Shown piece after piece: positions 17,772 through 26,395 of a stretch of DNA of 64,000 nt. How positions within the stretch are numbered: position 1 is the first letter of the stretch; the number at the start of each line of letters is the position of its first letter. The position numbers and the translations under genes were made by a program. Source of the stretch: Actinomadura hallensis (GTDB taxonomy: Bacteria > Actinomycetota > Actinomycetes > Streptosporangiales > Streptosporangiaceae). A model generated the notes under the pieces. The model saw only the letters and a list, made by a program, of their open reading frames with translations, made no database searches and had not been told where the DNA came from. The stretch is taken from contig NZ_VFPO01000001.1 in assembly GCF_006716765.1 (NCBI RefSeq), forward strand, positions 3,224,001 to 3,288,000, read 5' to 3'.

Positions 17772-20700
17772 TCAGCGGCCCGACAGCTCCTCGGCCAGGC
17801 CCTCGAAGTCGGCCGCCGTCAGCGACAGCGCGCTGCCGATCGCCTGCGTCGCCTCCGCGCGGCCCAGATGGCGGGTCGCGGCCCGGTCCAGGTAGGCCTC
17901 CACCAGCCGCGCGCCGGTCAGCCGCCCCCGCGGGACCAGCGCCGCCACGTCGCGGTTCACCACCTGCCACGCGTCCGGGCCCAGCCGCAGCCGCCGCTCC
18001 TCGGCCAGCAGCCCGACCAGCTCCGCGCGCAGCACCGGGACGTTCAGGTCCGGCAGCCGCACCGCCCGCAGGTCGGCCATCAGCTCCGGCGACGCCGCCG
18101 ACAGCTCCCCGACCCGCTCCGGCTCGCACGTGGCCAGCAGCGCGGTGTCGTTGACGCCCTCCAGCCGCGCCCGGTACAGCACCGACGCGTACGCCGGGCC
18201 CTGCGACTCGTCCAGGATCAGGGAGTCCAGGCCGTCCAGCAGCAGCACGTGGCCCGCGTGCTCGTCCAGCACCGCGCGCAGCCCCTCGGGGCCGCGCCCG
18301 CGCAGCTCCTCGGCGTGCGCGGTGCGCACCTCGCCGCTGGAGGCCTCCACCTCCGCCAGCGCCGCGGCCACCATCCGCGCCAGCCGCCGCTGCCCGCTGG
18401 AGGGCCCGCCGATCAGCAGCAGCGCCGGCGCCGACGCGCTGGACACCTCCTGCCCGCGCAGCCGCCGCGACCACTTGCCGCGCCGCCGCACCTCGGTCAC
18501 CACCCGCCCGATGTCGTCGGCGCCGCACAGGAACCTGATCCCGTACGCCTCGGCGATCTGCGGCTCGTACCCCCCGGGCGGTTCGGGCAGCGGAGGCGGG
18601 GGCTCCTGCACCGGCGCCGGGGGCGGCGGCGGATCCGCCTGCGGCTCGGGCGGCGGCCCCTGCGGCCCGGAGTCCGGCGCCTGCGGCTCGGGAGCCGCCG
18701 GACTCGACGGCGGGGACGCGGGCGGAGATGCGGGGCCCGGCGGCGGGGACGCGGGGCTCGGGTCGAGCTGCGTCTTGAACGCGTCGGTGTCCAGCTGCGT
18801 CTCCTGCGACCCCGAAGACCAGCCCGCCCCGGACGAAGACCCAGGCGAAGACGCGGGCGAAGACGCGGGCGGGGGCGGTGCGGCGTCGTGGGTCGTCGCG
18901 TCCGGCGACTGCCACCCCGCCGCGGGCCGCCCGGCCCCGTGCGCCTGCGCCTCGGACGGCCCCGCGGACGGCCCGGGAGGCGGCCCCGGCGGCGGGGGGA
19001 CCGGCATGCCGGACGGGTCCGACGACCGCGGCGGCGCGGGCGGCTGCTCGCGCCCGTCCCGCGGGAAGGGCGGCGGCGACACCGGCGCCGAGGCGGGCCG
19101 CTCCGGCGTCCCGGCGGAAGGCTCCGGCGCGGAAGACGGCGCGGCAGGCGGGGGAGCGGCCGCCCCCGACCCGCCGGACGACCCCCCGGACGACACGGAA
19201 CCGGCGGGCGCGGACCCGGCGGGCTGCTCCGATTCGGCCGGCGGCGCCGCCGGGGACGGGAACGGCGGCGGCGACGACGCGCCCGGGGCGGGCGGGGCGG
19301 CCGGCGGCGGCGCGGGCGCCACCGCGGGCGGCGGGCCCGGCGCGTCCTGCGTCGGCTCCGGCACCGGCGCGACCGGCCGGTCGGCGGCGCGCTCGGCCGC
19401 CATGTGGGCGCGGGCGGCCTTGATGATGTCCCACGCCGACAGCTCGTCGGTGGACGGCGGGGTGTGCATCGCCGGGGACGTCAGCTCCGCCGCGGCCGCC
19501 TGCGGCACCGCGAACCCCGTCGCCGGCGGCGGGACCTGCGCCAGCCGGCACCACGTCAGCCCCAGCGTGTAGGTGGTGGCCAGCAGCGCCGCCAGCGCGT
19601 CGGCGTCGTCGGTGCGCAGCGCGTCCGGCAGCCGCCCCTCGCGCGGCCACAGCGACCGCAGCGGGTTGGACGGGTCGCCCAGCACCGCCTGCAGGGTGCG
19701 GGCGCTGTCGGCGTCCAGCCACCGCTGCACCGCCGGCAGCGCGGCCGGCGCGGCCTGCAGGTCCGCGGCCAGCACCGCAACCCCGGCGCGGCGGACCTCG
19801 TCGTGGCTGCGGCCCGGCTGCGCCGGGCGCGGGCCGGTCAGCCCCGCGACGATCTGCTGCAGGTCGTACAGGGCCAGCCGCAGGTACTCGCCGGGCGCGG
19901 TGTCGCGCAGCATCGGGACGGCGAACTCGGCGGGGCAGCGGCGCCGCCACTCCTGCAGCACCGCCTGCGGCCCGTACCGGACGGTCGCCATGTCCTGGTT
20001 GACCATCCGCAGCGACGCCGCCGTCACCGCCGCCAGCGCGTCGGCGCCGGGACGGAACCGGGCGTCGGCCTGCAGCCCCGCCGCGACCTCGTACATCACG
20101 CGGGCGACGTGGGCGGCGCCGGCGCCGTCGCCTGCGCCCAGCCGGTGGATGTAGTAGCCGGCCAGCGTGGCGAAGTCGGGCGGCATCATCCAGTGCAGCT
20201 GCTCGGCCGAGGTCGTCAGGAACGGGATGAACGACTCGATCAGCGGATGCTCGGTCAGCGCCACCGGTGAGCCCGCGCACCACAGCAGCGCGCCCCACGC
20301 CGCCGCGACGGTGCTGGGCGTGCCCGGCTGGAACATCGGGTCGCGCTGGGCGAACTGGTTCGGGTCGACCGCCAGCGCGGTGGTCAGCGCCTGGGAGATC
20401 CGCGCCACGACCGCGGTGTCGGGGACCGGGCCCAGGAACCCCAGCGGCGCGACCCGTCCCGCCGCCAGGTCCGGGCCGGTCGGGAACAGCTGCGGCGGCA
20501 CCGCCGGCGTTCCCGCCCCGGGCGGCGCGGGCACCGCGACGCGGCGGTCCTCGAACTCCGCCGGCGGCGGGCACGGGTGCCAGGTGCCGTCCAGGCCGCA
20601 CCGGTACCAGCGGCCCCACGCGCCGAACAGCCACCACTCTCCGGCGCCCCACAGCATCCGCGCGGCGATCTGCGCTGCGCGGTCGGCGGGACGCGCCGTC

Positions 20701-20816
20701 TGCCACCAGGGGGAGGCGACGAGCTCGCGCACGTTCCCCTCGACCGACGCGAACAGGTCCCCGCTCGGTCCGCCTCCGGTTCCGCCGGGCCCCGCCCCGG
20801 CCGCCTGCCAGCTCAT
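17772..20816 (-). CDS. 1014-residue protein with Pro-rich linker and degenerate AAA+ domain
   Basis: Not recognised as a named family. Residues 1-484 are a predicted helical domain with a Trp-rich start (MLWGAGEWWLFGAWGRWYRC) and many conserved-looking motifs such as RDPMFQPGTPSTVAAAWGALLWCAG. Residues ~485-748 are a low-complexity Pro/Ala/Ser/Gly linker. Residues 749-1014 resemble the CbxX/EccA-type AAA+ domain, but Walker A reads GGPSSGQRR (803-811, no lysine) and Walker B reads LLLDGLDSL (no glutamate), so ATP hydrolysis is doubtful. No signal peptide or membrane helix. ATG 20816 has TACTAT 7 nt upstream, favouring a leaderless start. Could act as a scaffold; function is unknown. Confidence 0.75.
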   Translation of the reverse strand: MSWQAAGAGPGGTGGGPSGDLFASVEGNVRELVASPWWQTARPADRAAQIAARMLWGAGEWWLFGAWGRWYRCGLDGTWHPCPPPAEFEDRRVAVPAPPGAGTPAVPPQLFPTGPDLAAGRVAPLGFLGPVPDTAVVARISQALTTALAVDPNQFAQRDPMFQPGTPSTVAAAWGALLWCAGSPVALTEHPLIESFIPFLTTSAEQLHWMMPPDFATLAGYYIHRLGAGDGAGAAHVARVMYEVAAGLQADARFRPGADALAAVTAASLRMVNQDMATVRYGPQAVLQEWRRRCPAEFAVPMLRDTAPGEYLRLALYDLQQIVAGLTGPRPAQPGRSHDEVRRAGVAVLAADLQAAPAALPAVQRWLDADSARTLQAVLGDPSNPLRSLWPREGRLPDALRTDDADALAALLATTYTLGLTWCRLAQVPPPATGFAVPQAAAAELTSPAMHTPPSTDELSAWDIIKAARAHMAAERAADRPVAPVPEPTQDAPGPPPAVAPAPPPAAPPAPGASSPPPFPSPAAPPAESEQPAGSAPAGSVSSGGSSGGSGAAAPPPAAPSSAPEPSAGTPERPASAPVSPPPFPRDGREQPPAPPRSSDPSGMPVPPPPGPPPGPSAGPSEAQAHGAGRPAAGWQSPDATTHDAAPPPPASSPASSPGSSSGAGWSSGSQETQLDTDAFKTQLDPSPASPPPGPASPPASPPSSPAAPEPQAPDSGPQGPPPEPQADPPPPPAPVQEPPPPLPEPPGGYEPQIAEAYGIRFLCGADDIGRVVTEVRRRGKWSRRLRGQEVSSASAPALLLIGGPSSGQRRLARMVAAALAEVEASSGEVRTAHAEELRGRGPEGLRAVLDEHAGHVLLLDGLDSLILDESQGPAYASVLYRARLEGVNDTALLATCEPERVGELSAASPELMADLRAVRLPDLNVPVLRAELVGLLAEERRLRLGPDAWQVVNRDVAALVPRGRLTGARLVEAYLDRAATRHLGRAEATQAIGSALSLTAADFEGLAEELSGR

Positions 20817-20991
20817 CCGGCGAATAGTAGTCCCACCGGGCGGTCCGGCCGGAATCGCCGGGATCACGTTCCGGCGTCCCCCGGCGGGAACCGCGGCCCC
20901 GCCCCCGGCGCACGTCCGGCGCGGCGGGCTCCACGCGGCGCTCCGGGGCGCTCCGGCGGCGCTTCGACGGCGTAAGGAGTGTTATGGCACG

Positions 20992-22047
20992 ATGCTCATG
21001 GACCGGACGGGGACGAGGGTGCGGCGGGGGTCGGCTGTGGGGGCATCGGTCGGTGCGGGATCGGGTGGTGCGGCGCGGACGCGCGCGTGGGGCGTGGGCC
21101 TGGTCCTGCTGTCGTCGGTGTGCTTCGGCGCGTCCGGGCCGTTCGGCAAGGCCGTCATCGAGGCCGGCCTGGGGCCGCTGCAGGCGGTGTGGCTGCGGAT
21201 CGCGACCGCCGCGCTGGTCCTGGTCCCGCTCGTGGTGCTTCTGCGGGGACGGTCGGCCGCGCGCGGCCTGCGCCCCCACCTGCCCCGCCTGGTGGTGTAC
21301 GGGCTGACGGGCGTGGCGGGCTGCCAGGCGTGCTACTTCGTGGCCGCGTCCCGGCTGCCGGTCGGCGTGGCGATCCTGCTGGAGTTCAGCGGCCCGGTGA
21401 TCGTGCTGGCGTGGCTGCGGCTGGTGCGGCGCGTCCCGGTGCACCGCGCCGCCGCCGCGGGCGTCGCGGTCGCCATGGCCGGGCTGGCGATGGTGGTGCA
21501 GGTGTGGGCCGGGCTGACCCTGGACCCGCTCGGCCTGGCCGCCGGGCTCGGCGCCGCCGCCTGCCAGGCCGCCTACTTCCTCATCGTCGACAGCCTCGCC
21601 GGGCAGGTCGACCCCCTGGCCATCACCGCGTTCGGCAGCGCCGTCGCCGCGGTGGCCCTCGCCCTCCCGGCCGCGCCGTGGGCGCTGCCGTGGGGCGTGC
21701 TGCCCGCGCAGGTCCCCGTCGCCGGGTTCACCGCCCCCGGCTGGACGCTGGTCGTGTGGATCGGCGTGGTCAGCACCGTGATCGCCTACCTGCTCGGCGT
21801 CGCCGGGCTGCAGCGGCTGCCCGCGCAGGTCGGCGGCGCGATCTGCTACACCGAGGTCGTCGCCGCCGCCCTCATCGCCTGGGCCGTGCTCGGCGAGCGG
21901 CTCACCCCCGCGCAGCTGACCGGCGGCGTGATCGTGCTGGCCGGCGCGTACCTGGCCCAGCGCGCCGCCGCCCGCTCCACCGCCCCGGCCGTCCACCCCG
22001 ACGCCGCCGCGACCGGCTCCCCGGCCGCGCCCGCGCCCGCCCGCTGA
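20992..22047 (+). CDS. EamA/RhtA-family transporter
   Basis: Inner-membrane carrier of 351 residues with ten predicted transmembrane helices in two EamA repeats. The first begins GVGLVLLSSVCFGASGPFGKAVIEAG and the second GLAAGLGAAACQAAYFLIVD. RhtA-type members export amino acids or similar metabolites; the substrate here is not known. AAGGAG lies 12 nt before ATG 20992, a long spacing; ATG 20998 is an alternative, and both precede a disordered Gly/Arg-rich head. Divergent from the AAA-like gene with a ~175-nt gap. A Pro/Ala-rich tail ends the protein. Confidence 0.88.
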   Translation: MLMDRTGTRVRRGSAVGASVGAGSGGAARTRAWGVGLVLLSSVCFGASGPFGKAVIEAGLGPLQAVWLRIATAALVLVPLVVLLRGRSAARGLRPHLPRLVVYGLTGVAGCQACYFVAASRLPVGVAILLEFSGPVIVLAWLRLVRRVPVHRAAAAGVAVAMAGLAMVVQVWAGLTLDPLGLAAGLGAAACQAAYFLIVDSLAGQVDPLAITAFGSAVAAVALALPAAPWALPWGVLPAQVPVAGFTAPGWTLVVWIGVVSTVIAYLLGVAGLQRLPAQVGGAICYTEVVAAALIAWAVLGERLTPAQLTGGVIVLAGAYLAQRAAARSTAPAVHPDAAATGSPAAPAPAR

Positions 22048-22202
22048 CCCCGCCCCGGGGCGGGACCCTGCGCCGGGCCGACACGGACCTGCACCGCGCC
22101 GCCCGCCTGGCCCGCGTCGCCGACGGGCTCGCCGCCGTCCCCGCCGCGCTGCGCGAGGCCCGCCTGAGAACCGCACGACGCTCGCACCATCGCGGACGGC
22201 GA

Positions 22203-22679
22203 TCAGCCTGACGCGGCGCCGGCCGCCCGTCCCGCCCCGCCGTCGCGCGCGCCGGGCCCGCCCGCGTCCGGCGCGGCGAGGAACGGCTCCAGCGCCGCCC
22301 TGACCCGCGGCGGCATCTCCCGCTTGGCCTTGGTCTCCGGGTCGATGAACACGTGCCGCACCTCACCGTCGGCGATCAGGCGCCCGTCCACCCGGAACAC
22401 CGGGCGCACCACCATGCTCGTCACGCCCAGATGCGCCAGCGGCATCGACACGTCCACCAGGTCGTCGAACCGGGCGCCCTCCCGGAACCGGATCCGCGCC
22501 TCGGCCACCACCAGGTCGTACCCGTCCCGCACCATCTGCCCGTACTCGCCGACCAGCTCCCGCCACATCTCCGTCAGCGCCACGTCGTAGAAGAACAGGT
22601 AGTGGCCGTTGAACACCACGCCCTGCTGATCGCACTCGCTGTACCGCACCCGCAGCCGATGCGTGAACACCTCACCCAT
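22203..22679 (-). CDS. Acyl-CoA thioesterase (4HBT/hot-dog fold)
   Basis: Cytoplasmic thioesterase of 158 residues of the YbgC/4-hydroxybenzoyl-CoA thioesterase type. It shows VRYSECDQQGVVFNGHYLFFYD, with the catalytic aspartate/asparagine-histidine region, then RFREGARFDDLVDVSMPL and the conserved VFIDPETKAKREMPP strand. It hydrolyses an acyl-CoA of unknown chain. The last 30 residues are Ala/Gly-rich. ATG 22679 starts the homology; ATG 22688 (GGGGCAGG just upstream) is possible. It is divergent from the small membrane protein gene, whose start is 75 nt away. Confidence 0.88.
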   Translation of the reverse strand: MGEVFTHRLRVRYSECDQQGVVFNGHYLFFYDVALTEMWRELVGEYGQMVRDGYDLVVAEARIRFREGARFDDLVDVSMPLAHLGVTSMVVRPVFRVDGRLIADGEVRHVFIDPETKAKREMPPRVRAALEPFLAAPDAGGPGARDGGAGRAAGAASG

Positions 22680-22754
22680 ACTGGGCATCCTGCCCCACCC
22701 GCCGTCCCCGGAGGACGCCCCGCCCGCGGCGGGGGAGCGCGGTAGCATCCGCGG

Positions 22755-23315
22755 ATGGACGAGCTGGTGCTGCACCGCCGCACCCCGGCCGCCGCGGCCG
22801 CCGCGGCCGTGTTCCTCGCCGCGCTCGGCGCCCTGCTGGTCGCCGCCGGCGTCCTGCAGGTCCTGGACGGCTGGCCCGAGGCGCTGCTGGCGGTCTTCCC
22901 GTTCACGATGGGCGGCGCCTTCCTCGCCCTCGGCGCCGCGGGGGTCAAGGCCCGCGGCCTGCCCCACGAGTACGCCCTCACCCCGCACGGCGTGCGGCTG
23001 TCACGCGGAACCGACACCTTCCTGCTGCCCGCCTCGGCGCTGCGGGAGTTCACCCTCACCCACCGCCCGCTGCCGCGCACGCCGATTCTGCGGGCACCCA
23101 GGCCGATGTACCTGCTCGGCGTGCGCATCGACCCGTCCGCGGCCGCCGCCCTGCCCGCCCACATCGCCCGCCTGGCCGTCAGGGACCGCCCCGGCGAGCT
23201 GCGCCTCACCGCGATCGGCGGACGCACCCGCGCCACCGTCCCCGTCGAGGACGTCCGCGACTTCGTCCGCCGCCACGACCTCGCCGCGTGGCCCGCCGCA
23301 CCCGGGCACACCTGA
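22755..23315 (+). CDS. Two-TM membrane protein with PH-like cytoplasmic part
   Basis: Protein of 186 residues with two hydrophobic helices in the first ~65 residues, then a beta-rich segment (HEYALTPHGVRLSRGTDTFLLPASALREFTL) resembling the bacterial PH/YdbT-like fold. No catalytic motif. Function unknown. TAGCAT (22743-22748) is 6 nt before the ATG, so the mRNA is probably leaderless. It is followed on the same strand by the YdeI-like gene after 90 nt. Confidence 0.7.
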   Translation: MDELVLHRRTPAAAAAAAVFLAALGALLVAAGVLQVLDGWPEALLAVFPFTMGGAFLALGAAGVKARGLPHEYALTPHGVRLSRGTDTFLLPASALREFTLTHRPLPRTPILRAPRPMYLLGVRIDPSAAAALPAHIARLAVRDRPGELRLTAIGGRTRATVPVEDVRDFVRRHDLAAWPAAPGHT

Positions 23316-23405
23316 CCCCGGACGACCGCAGGAGTGTCGGACCCGGCGGCTAGGCTCCGAAGAGACCGGCGACGGGAAGCCGGGGACCCGGGAGGTCACG
23401 GGCCG

Positions 23406-23945
23406 ATGCTGCACTTCACCGACGCCGCCCAATGGGAGGCGTGGCTGGCCGAGAACCACGACAGCGCCGACGAGGCCTGGCTGAAGATCGCCAAGAAGGG
23501 GGCGGACGTCACCACCCTCACCATCCGGGAGGCCCTGGAGGTCGCGCTGTGCTACGGCTGGATCGACAGCCGGCGCAAGGCCAACGACGAGCACACCTAC
23601 CTGCAGCGCTACTCACGCCGCCGCAAGGGCGGCGCCTGGTCGCGGATCAACGTCGAACGCGCCGAGGCCCTCACCGCCGCCGGACGCATGCGCCCGCCCG
23701 GCCTGGCCGAGGTCGCCGCCGCCAAGGCCGACGGCCGCTGGGACGCCGCCTACACCTCCCAGCGCGACGCCGCCGTCCCGCCCGACCTCGCCGAAGCCCT
23801 CGCCGCCCGCCCCCGCGCCGCCGCCCGCTTCGAAGCCCTCGGCAAGACCGCCCGCTACCAGCTCATCCTCCCGCTCCTGAAAGCCAGGACCCCCGCCACC
23901 CGCGCCGCCCGCCTCACCAAGACCATCACCGACCTCGACCACTGA
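23406..23945 (+). CDS. YdeI/OmpD-associated family protein
   Basis: Soluble protein of 179 residues. It begins FTDAAQWEAWLAENHDSADEAWLKIAKK, followed by the hallmark ALCYGWIDSRRKANDEHTYLQRYSRRRKGGAWSRINVERAEAL and a C-terminal AAARFEALGKTARYQLILPL segment, all typical of YdeI-like proteins (Bacteroidetes/actinobacterial Omp-associated family). The biochemical role is unknown; related proteins have been tied to envelope stress or peptide resistance. ATG 23406 follows GGGAGG at about 11 nt. Stands alone; the next gene is convergent. Confidence 0.85.
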   Translation: MLHFTDAAQWEAWLAENHDSADEAWLKIAKKGADVTTLTIREALEVALCYGWIDSRRKANDEHTYLQRYSRRRKGGAWSRINVERAEALTAAGRMRPPGLAEVAAAKADGRWDAAYTSQRDAAVPPDLAEALAARPRAAARFEALGKTARYQLILPLLKARTPATRAARLTKTITDLDH

Positions 23946-24118
23946 CGCACTCCACCCCGTCCTCGCGCACCCGCCCGCCCGCGGTGCCCCGGCCGCCCGC
24001 AGTGTCGGCGCGACCTGCGACGGCGGCGTCCGAAATGCCATCGGCGCCGGAGCGGGTGCGATCCGCTCGCCCGGCGGGGCCTCGCCCCGCTCCTGCAGCA
24101 GGTCGGCTTTCGCGGGGG

Positions 24119-24508
24119 TCAGCGGGGCGGGATGAACTCGGGCTGGTCCAGGACGCGGAGCCAGCTGCCGTCGGGCTGGCGGCGGACGACCTGCGCGCGG
24201 GCGCCCGCCCCGTCCCTCGGCGGCGTCGAGGTCAGCGCCAGATCGCCGCTGACCAGCGTCGGCAGCGGCTCCTCCGGCTCGAACCGCGGCCGGTCCGCCA
24301 GGACCTTCTCCCACAGCTGCCGGATCGCCTCGCGGCCCACCGTCTGCCGGCCGGGCGGGTAGGCCATCACCGCGTCCTCCTCGTACAGCGCGGCGACGCC
24401 CGCCGCGTCCCCGGCGTTGGAGCGCTCCACGAACAGCCGGGTGATGTCCTCCGGCCGCATCGCCTTCTCGTATCCGGTCTCGTGCTCGGTCCTCTGGTCA
24501 TCCGTCAT
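24119..24508 (-). CDS. SnoaL-like/DUF4440 protein
   Basis: Cone-fold (NTF2-like) protein of 129 residues. MRPEDITRLFVERSNAGDAAGVAALYEEDAVMAYPPG is the classic start of DUF4440/SnoaL-like small proteins, followed by VGREAIRQLWEKVL and a beta sheet ending QPDGSWLRVLDQP. Such proteins may be isomerases, hydrolases or ligand-binding proteins; no function can be assigned. ATG 24508 is chosen for its AGGGGGA ribosome site; an in-frame ATG at 24574 would add 22 residues and begins next to an inverted repeat. It ends facing the YdeI-like gene. Confidence 0.82.
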   Translation of the reverse strand: MTDDQRTEHETGYEKAMRPEDITRLFVERSNAGDAAGVAALYEEDAVMAYPPGRQTVGREAIRQLWEKVLADRPRFEPEEPLPTLVSGDLALTSTPPRDGAGARAQVVRRQPDGSWLRVLDQPEFIPPR

Positions 24509-24575
24509 GGTTCCCCCTGTCTCCGGTTCGTCCTCTCCATCGTCGGCGCCGGTTCGGTCAGAAGTCAAAGACATG

Positions 24576-24599
24576 GTTCTTCTGTTCGCCAGAAGGAAC
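24576..24599. promoter_or_regulatory. Inverted repeat upstream of the SnoaL-like gene
   Basis: TTCTG-TTCGC-CAGAA (24580-24594) is flanked by GTTC on the left and GAAC on the right, giving a nested palindrome. It lies between the NYN gene stop and the SnoaL-like gene start, both on the minus strand. It is a candidate operator for the SnoaL-like gene, and could also form a short hairpin after the NYN gene. Confidence 0.45.
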
Positions 24600-24609
24600 G
24601 CTTATGAGT

Positions 24610-25389
24610 TCAGGGAGCCGGGCGTTTGTCGCGGCGGCGCCGGTCGCGGACGTAAATGATCTTCGATTTGCCGTCGCCGGGGCTGCGGCGCTCCAGCTCG
24701 AACAGCGTGGTCGCCGCGATCAGCTCGCTCAGCTTGGCGTAGCCGTAGGTGCGGGAGTCGAACTCGGGACGCTGCTTGGTGATGATGTGCCCGACCGACG
24801 CCAGCGCCGCCCACCCGTCCTCGTCGGAGGCCCCCTCCACGGCCTTGCGCAGCAGGCTCACCAGCGCCGCGTCCTGCTTGAGCACCGCCGCCGGCGACGG
24901 CGGCGCCGCGTTCAGCGCCGCGCCCGCCGGCTCGGCCGCGACCTCGTCGTAGGCCAGGTTCTCGATGTAGATGAACTTGTCGCACGCCGCCACGAACGGC
25001 TTGGGCGTCTTGCGCTCCCCGAACCCGTACACCGTCAGGCCCGACTCGCGGATCCGCGCCGCCAGCCGGGTGAAGTCGCTGTCGCTGGAGACCAGGCAGA
25101 ACCCGTCGAACCGGTCGGAGTACAGCAGGTCCATCGCGTCGATCACCATCGCCGCGTCCGTGGCGTTCTTGCCGCTGGTGTAGGCGAACTGCTGGACCGG
25201 CTGGATCGACTGCGCCAGCAGATGCTCCTTCCAGCCGCGCAGGTTCGTGCCCGTCCAGTCGCCGTAGGCGCGCTTGACGTGCGCGGTGCCGTACTTGGCG
25301 ACCTCCGCCAGCAGCCCCTCGATCATGGCGGCCTGGGCGTTGTCGGCGTCGATCAGCACCGCCAGCCGGTCGGTGTTCTCGCTGACCAT
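24610..25389 (-). CDS. NYN-domain ribonuclease with OST-HTH/LOTUS domain
   Basis: Protein of 259 residues. Residues ~8-145 form a NYN (PIN-like) nuclease domain with the acidic residues in LAVLIDADNAQ (D14, N17), NATDAAMVIDAMDLL and LVSSDSDFTRLA, and the segment VYGFGERKTPKPFVAACDKFIYIE. After an Ala/Pro linker, residues ~175-250 match an OST-HTH/LOTUS RNA-binding module (DGWAALASVGHIITKQRPEFDSRTYGYAKLSELI). The architecture is that of bacterial LabA/MARF1-like proteins, inferred to bind and cleave RNA; the substrate is unknown. GAGGAGGAG precedes ATG 25389. Confidence 0.87.
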   Translation of the reverse strand: MVSENTDRLAVLIDADNAQAAMIEGLLAEVAKYGTAHVKRAYGDWTGTNLRGWKEHLLAQSIQPVQQFAYTSGKNATDAAMVIDAMDLLYSDRFDGFCLVSSDSDFTRLAARIRESGLTVYGFGERKTPKPFVAACDKFIYIENLAYDEVAAEPAGAALNAAPPSPAAVLKQDAALVSLLRKAVEGASDEDGWAALASVGHIITKQRPEFDSRTYGYAKLSELIAATTLFELERRSPGDGKSKIIYVRDRRRRDKRPAP

Positions 25390-25549
25390 GTCACTCCTCC
25401 TCGGGACCGCCCGGCCGGGGGCCGGCCGCGTCGATCCGCCGATCACTCGCCTGAGGTCGTTCCCCGCGAGACCGCGGCCTAAGGGCCCAAAGGACCGCCG
25501 GCCGGAGAGTGTCCCGCACTGGGCGCGTCCCCTGCGGAACCGACCGCCT

Positions 25550-26279
25550 GTGCCCGCCGAACTGTGCGAACTGACCGTCCGCATCGACACGGGCCGGTGG
25601 AGCGAAACGGTCCTGGACGCCGTCGACCTCGTCGTGCCGGACGGAGCGGTCACCGCCCTGCTCCGCGAGGCCGGATGCGGCACGTCCATGGCCGCCGCGG
25701 CGCTCACCGGCTCGCCGCCCGCAGCACCGGGCGGGTGCGGGGCGGCGGTGCGACGGTGCTCGGGCGGCGCCAGTGGAGGTGCCGCGCGGCCCCGTCGGGC
25801 CGGTCCCCCCTAGGAGGGCGCCACGGCCTTCGACGTCGAGAGCGCCGTGGGCGAGCAACTGCACGCCCTGCATGAGCGGTACCGCCGCTGGAGCGTCGAG
25901 CTAGCCTGCGCTGCCGCCCGCCACCCGGCCGGGCTGCTCGGCCTGCACCCCCGACCGGCGCTCGGGCGGCCAGATCAAGCGCGCCGCGCTCGCCGACGCC
26001 CTGCCGCCCGCGCGCCGCGTCCTGGTCGCCTGCGGACCGGCGGCCTCTCTCGACACCGCGACCGCCTGCGGCGTCTGGACGACCCTGCGGCGGTACGCCG
26101 ACGCCGGAGCGGCGGTCCTGGCCATCACCCATGACGTGCCTGTGCTCGCCGCGGCCCGGATCACCGGCCACCTGGCGCTCATGCGCGGCGGCAGGGTCGT
26201 CGCGGCGGGCGGCCTCGCCGACCCGGCCGCCCTGGACGGCCCGTACCCGCGCGGCTTCTTCCGCCCGGCCGGTCACTGA
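25550..26279 (+). pseudogene. Decayed peptide-type ABC transporter ATPase
   Basis: Three frames together outline one ABC ATPase. The start, VPAELCELTVRIDTGRW, leads to a damaged Walker A (REAGCGTSMAAAALTG, lysine lost). A shift gives TGRVRGGGATVLGRRQW. A further shift gives TAFDVESAVGEQLHALHERYRRWSVE. A last shift gives the signature SGGQIKRAALADALP, a damaged Walker B (RRVLVACGPAASLD, where DEPT/DAPT is expected) and the H-loop AITHDVPVL, ending ...GGRVVAAGGLADPAAL. Both catalytic motifs and the frame are broken. Dipeptide/nickel-type transporters have this layout. No permease or binding-protein gene is adjacent, so the rest of the operon is gone. Confidence 0.75.
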
Positions 26280-26395
26280 CCGCGCGCCCGGGATGCCCCA
26301 AAACCACGCCCAGATCTCCAAAACGCGGCAAAGATCCTGCCGGGAGAGTGGCGAGACGCCCGGAACTTGCAGGTGGGCGGCGTTACCGTGCGGGC

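Noticed and set aside
17635..22176. A 1513-codon open frame on the minus strand across the WYL, AAA-like and EamA genes
   Set aside because: Its product is Arg/Gly/Pro-rich without domains and it covers real genes in other frames and on both strands. It is an artefact of high GC, where stop codons are rare.
25473..25500. GGGCC-CAAA-GGACC resembling a DevR/DosR-type site upstream of the NYN gene
   Set aside because: Half-site spacing and sequence are only loosely like the consensus and no dormancy genes are near. Left out as a feature.
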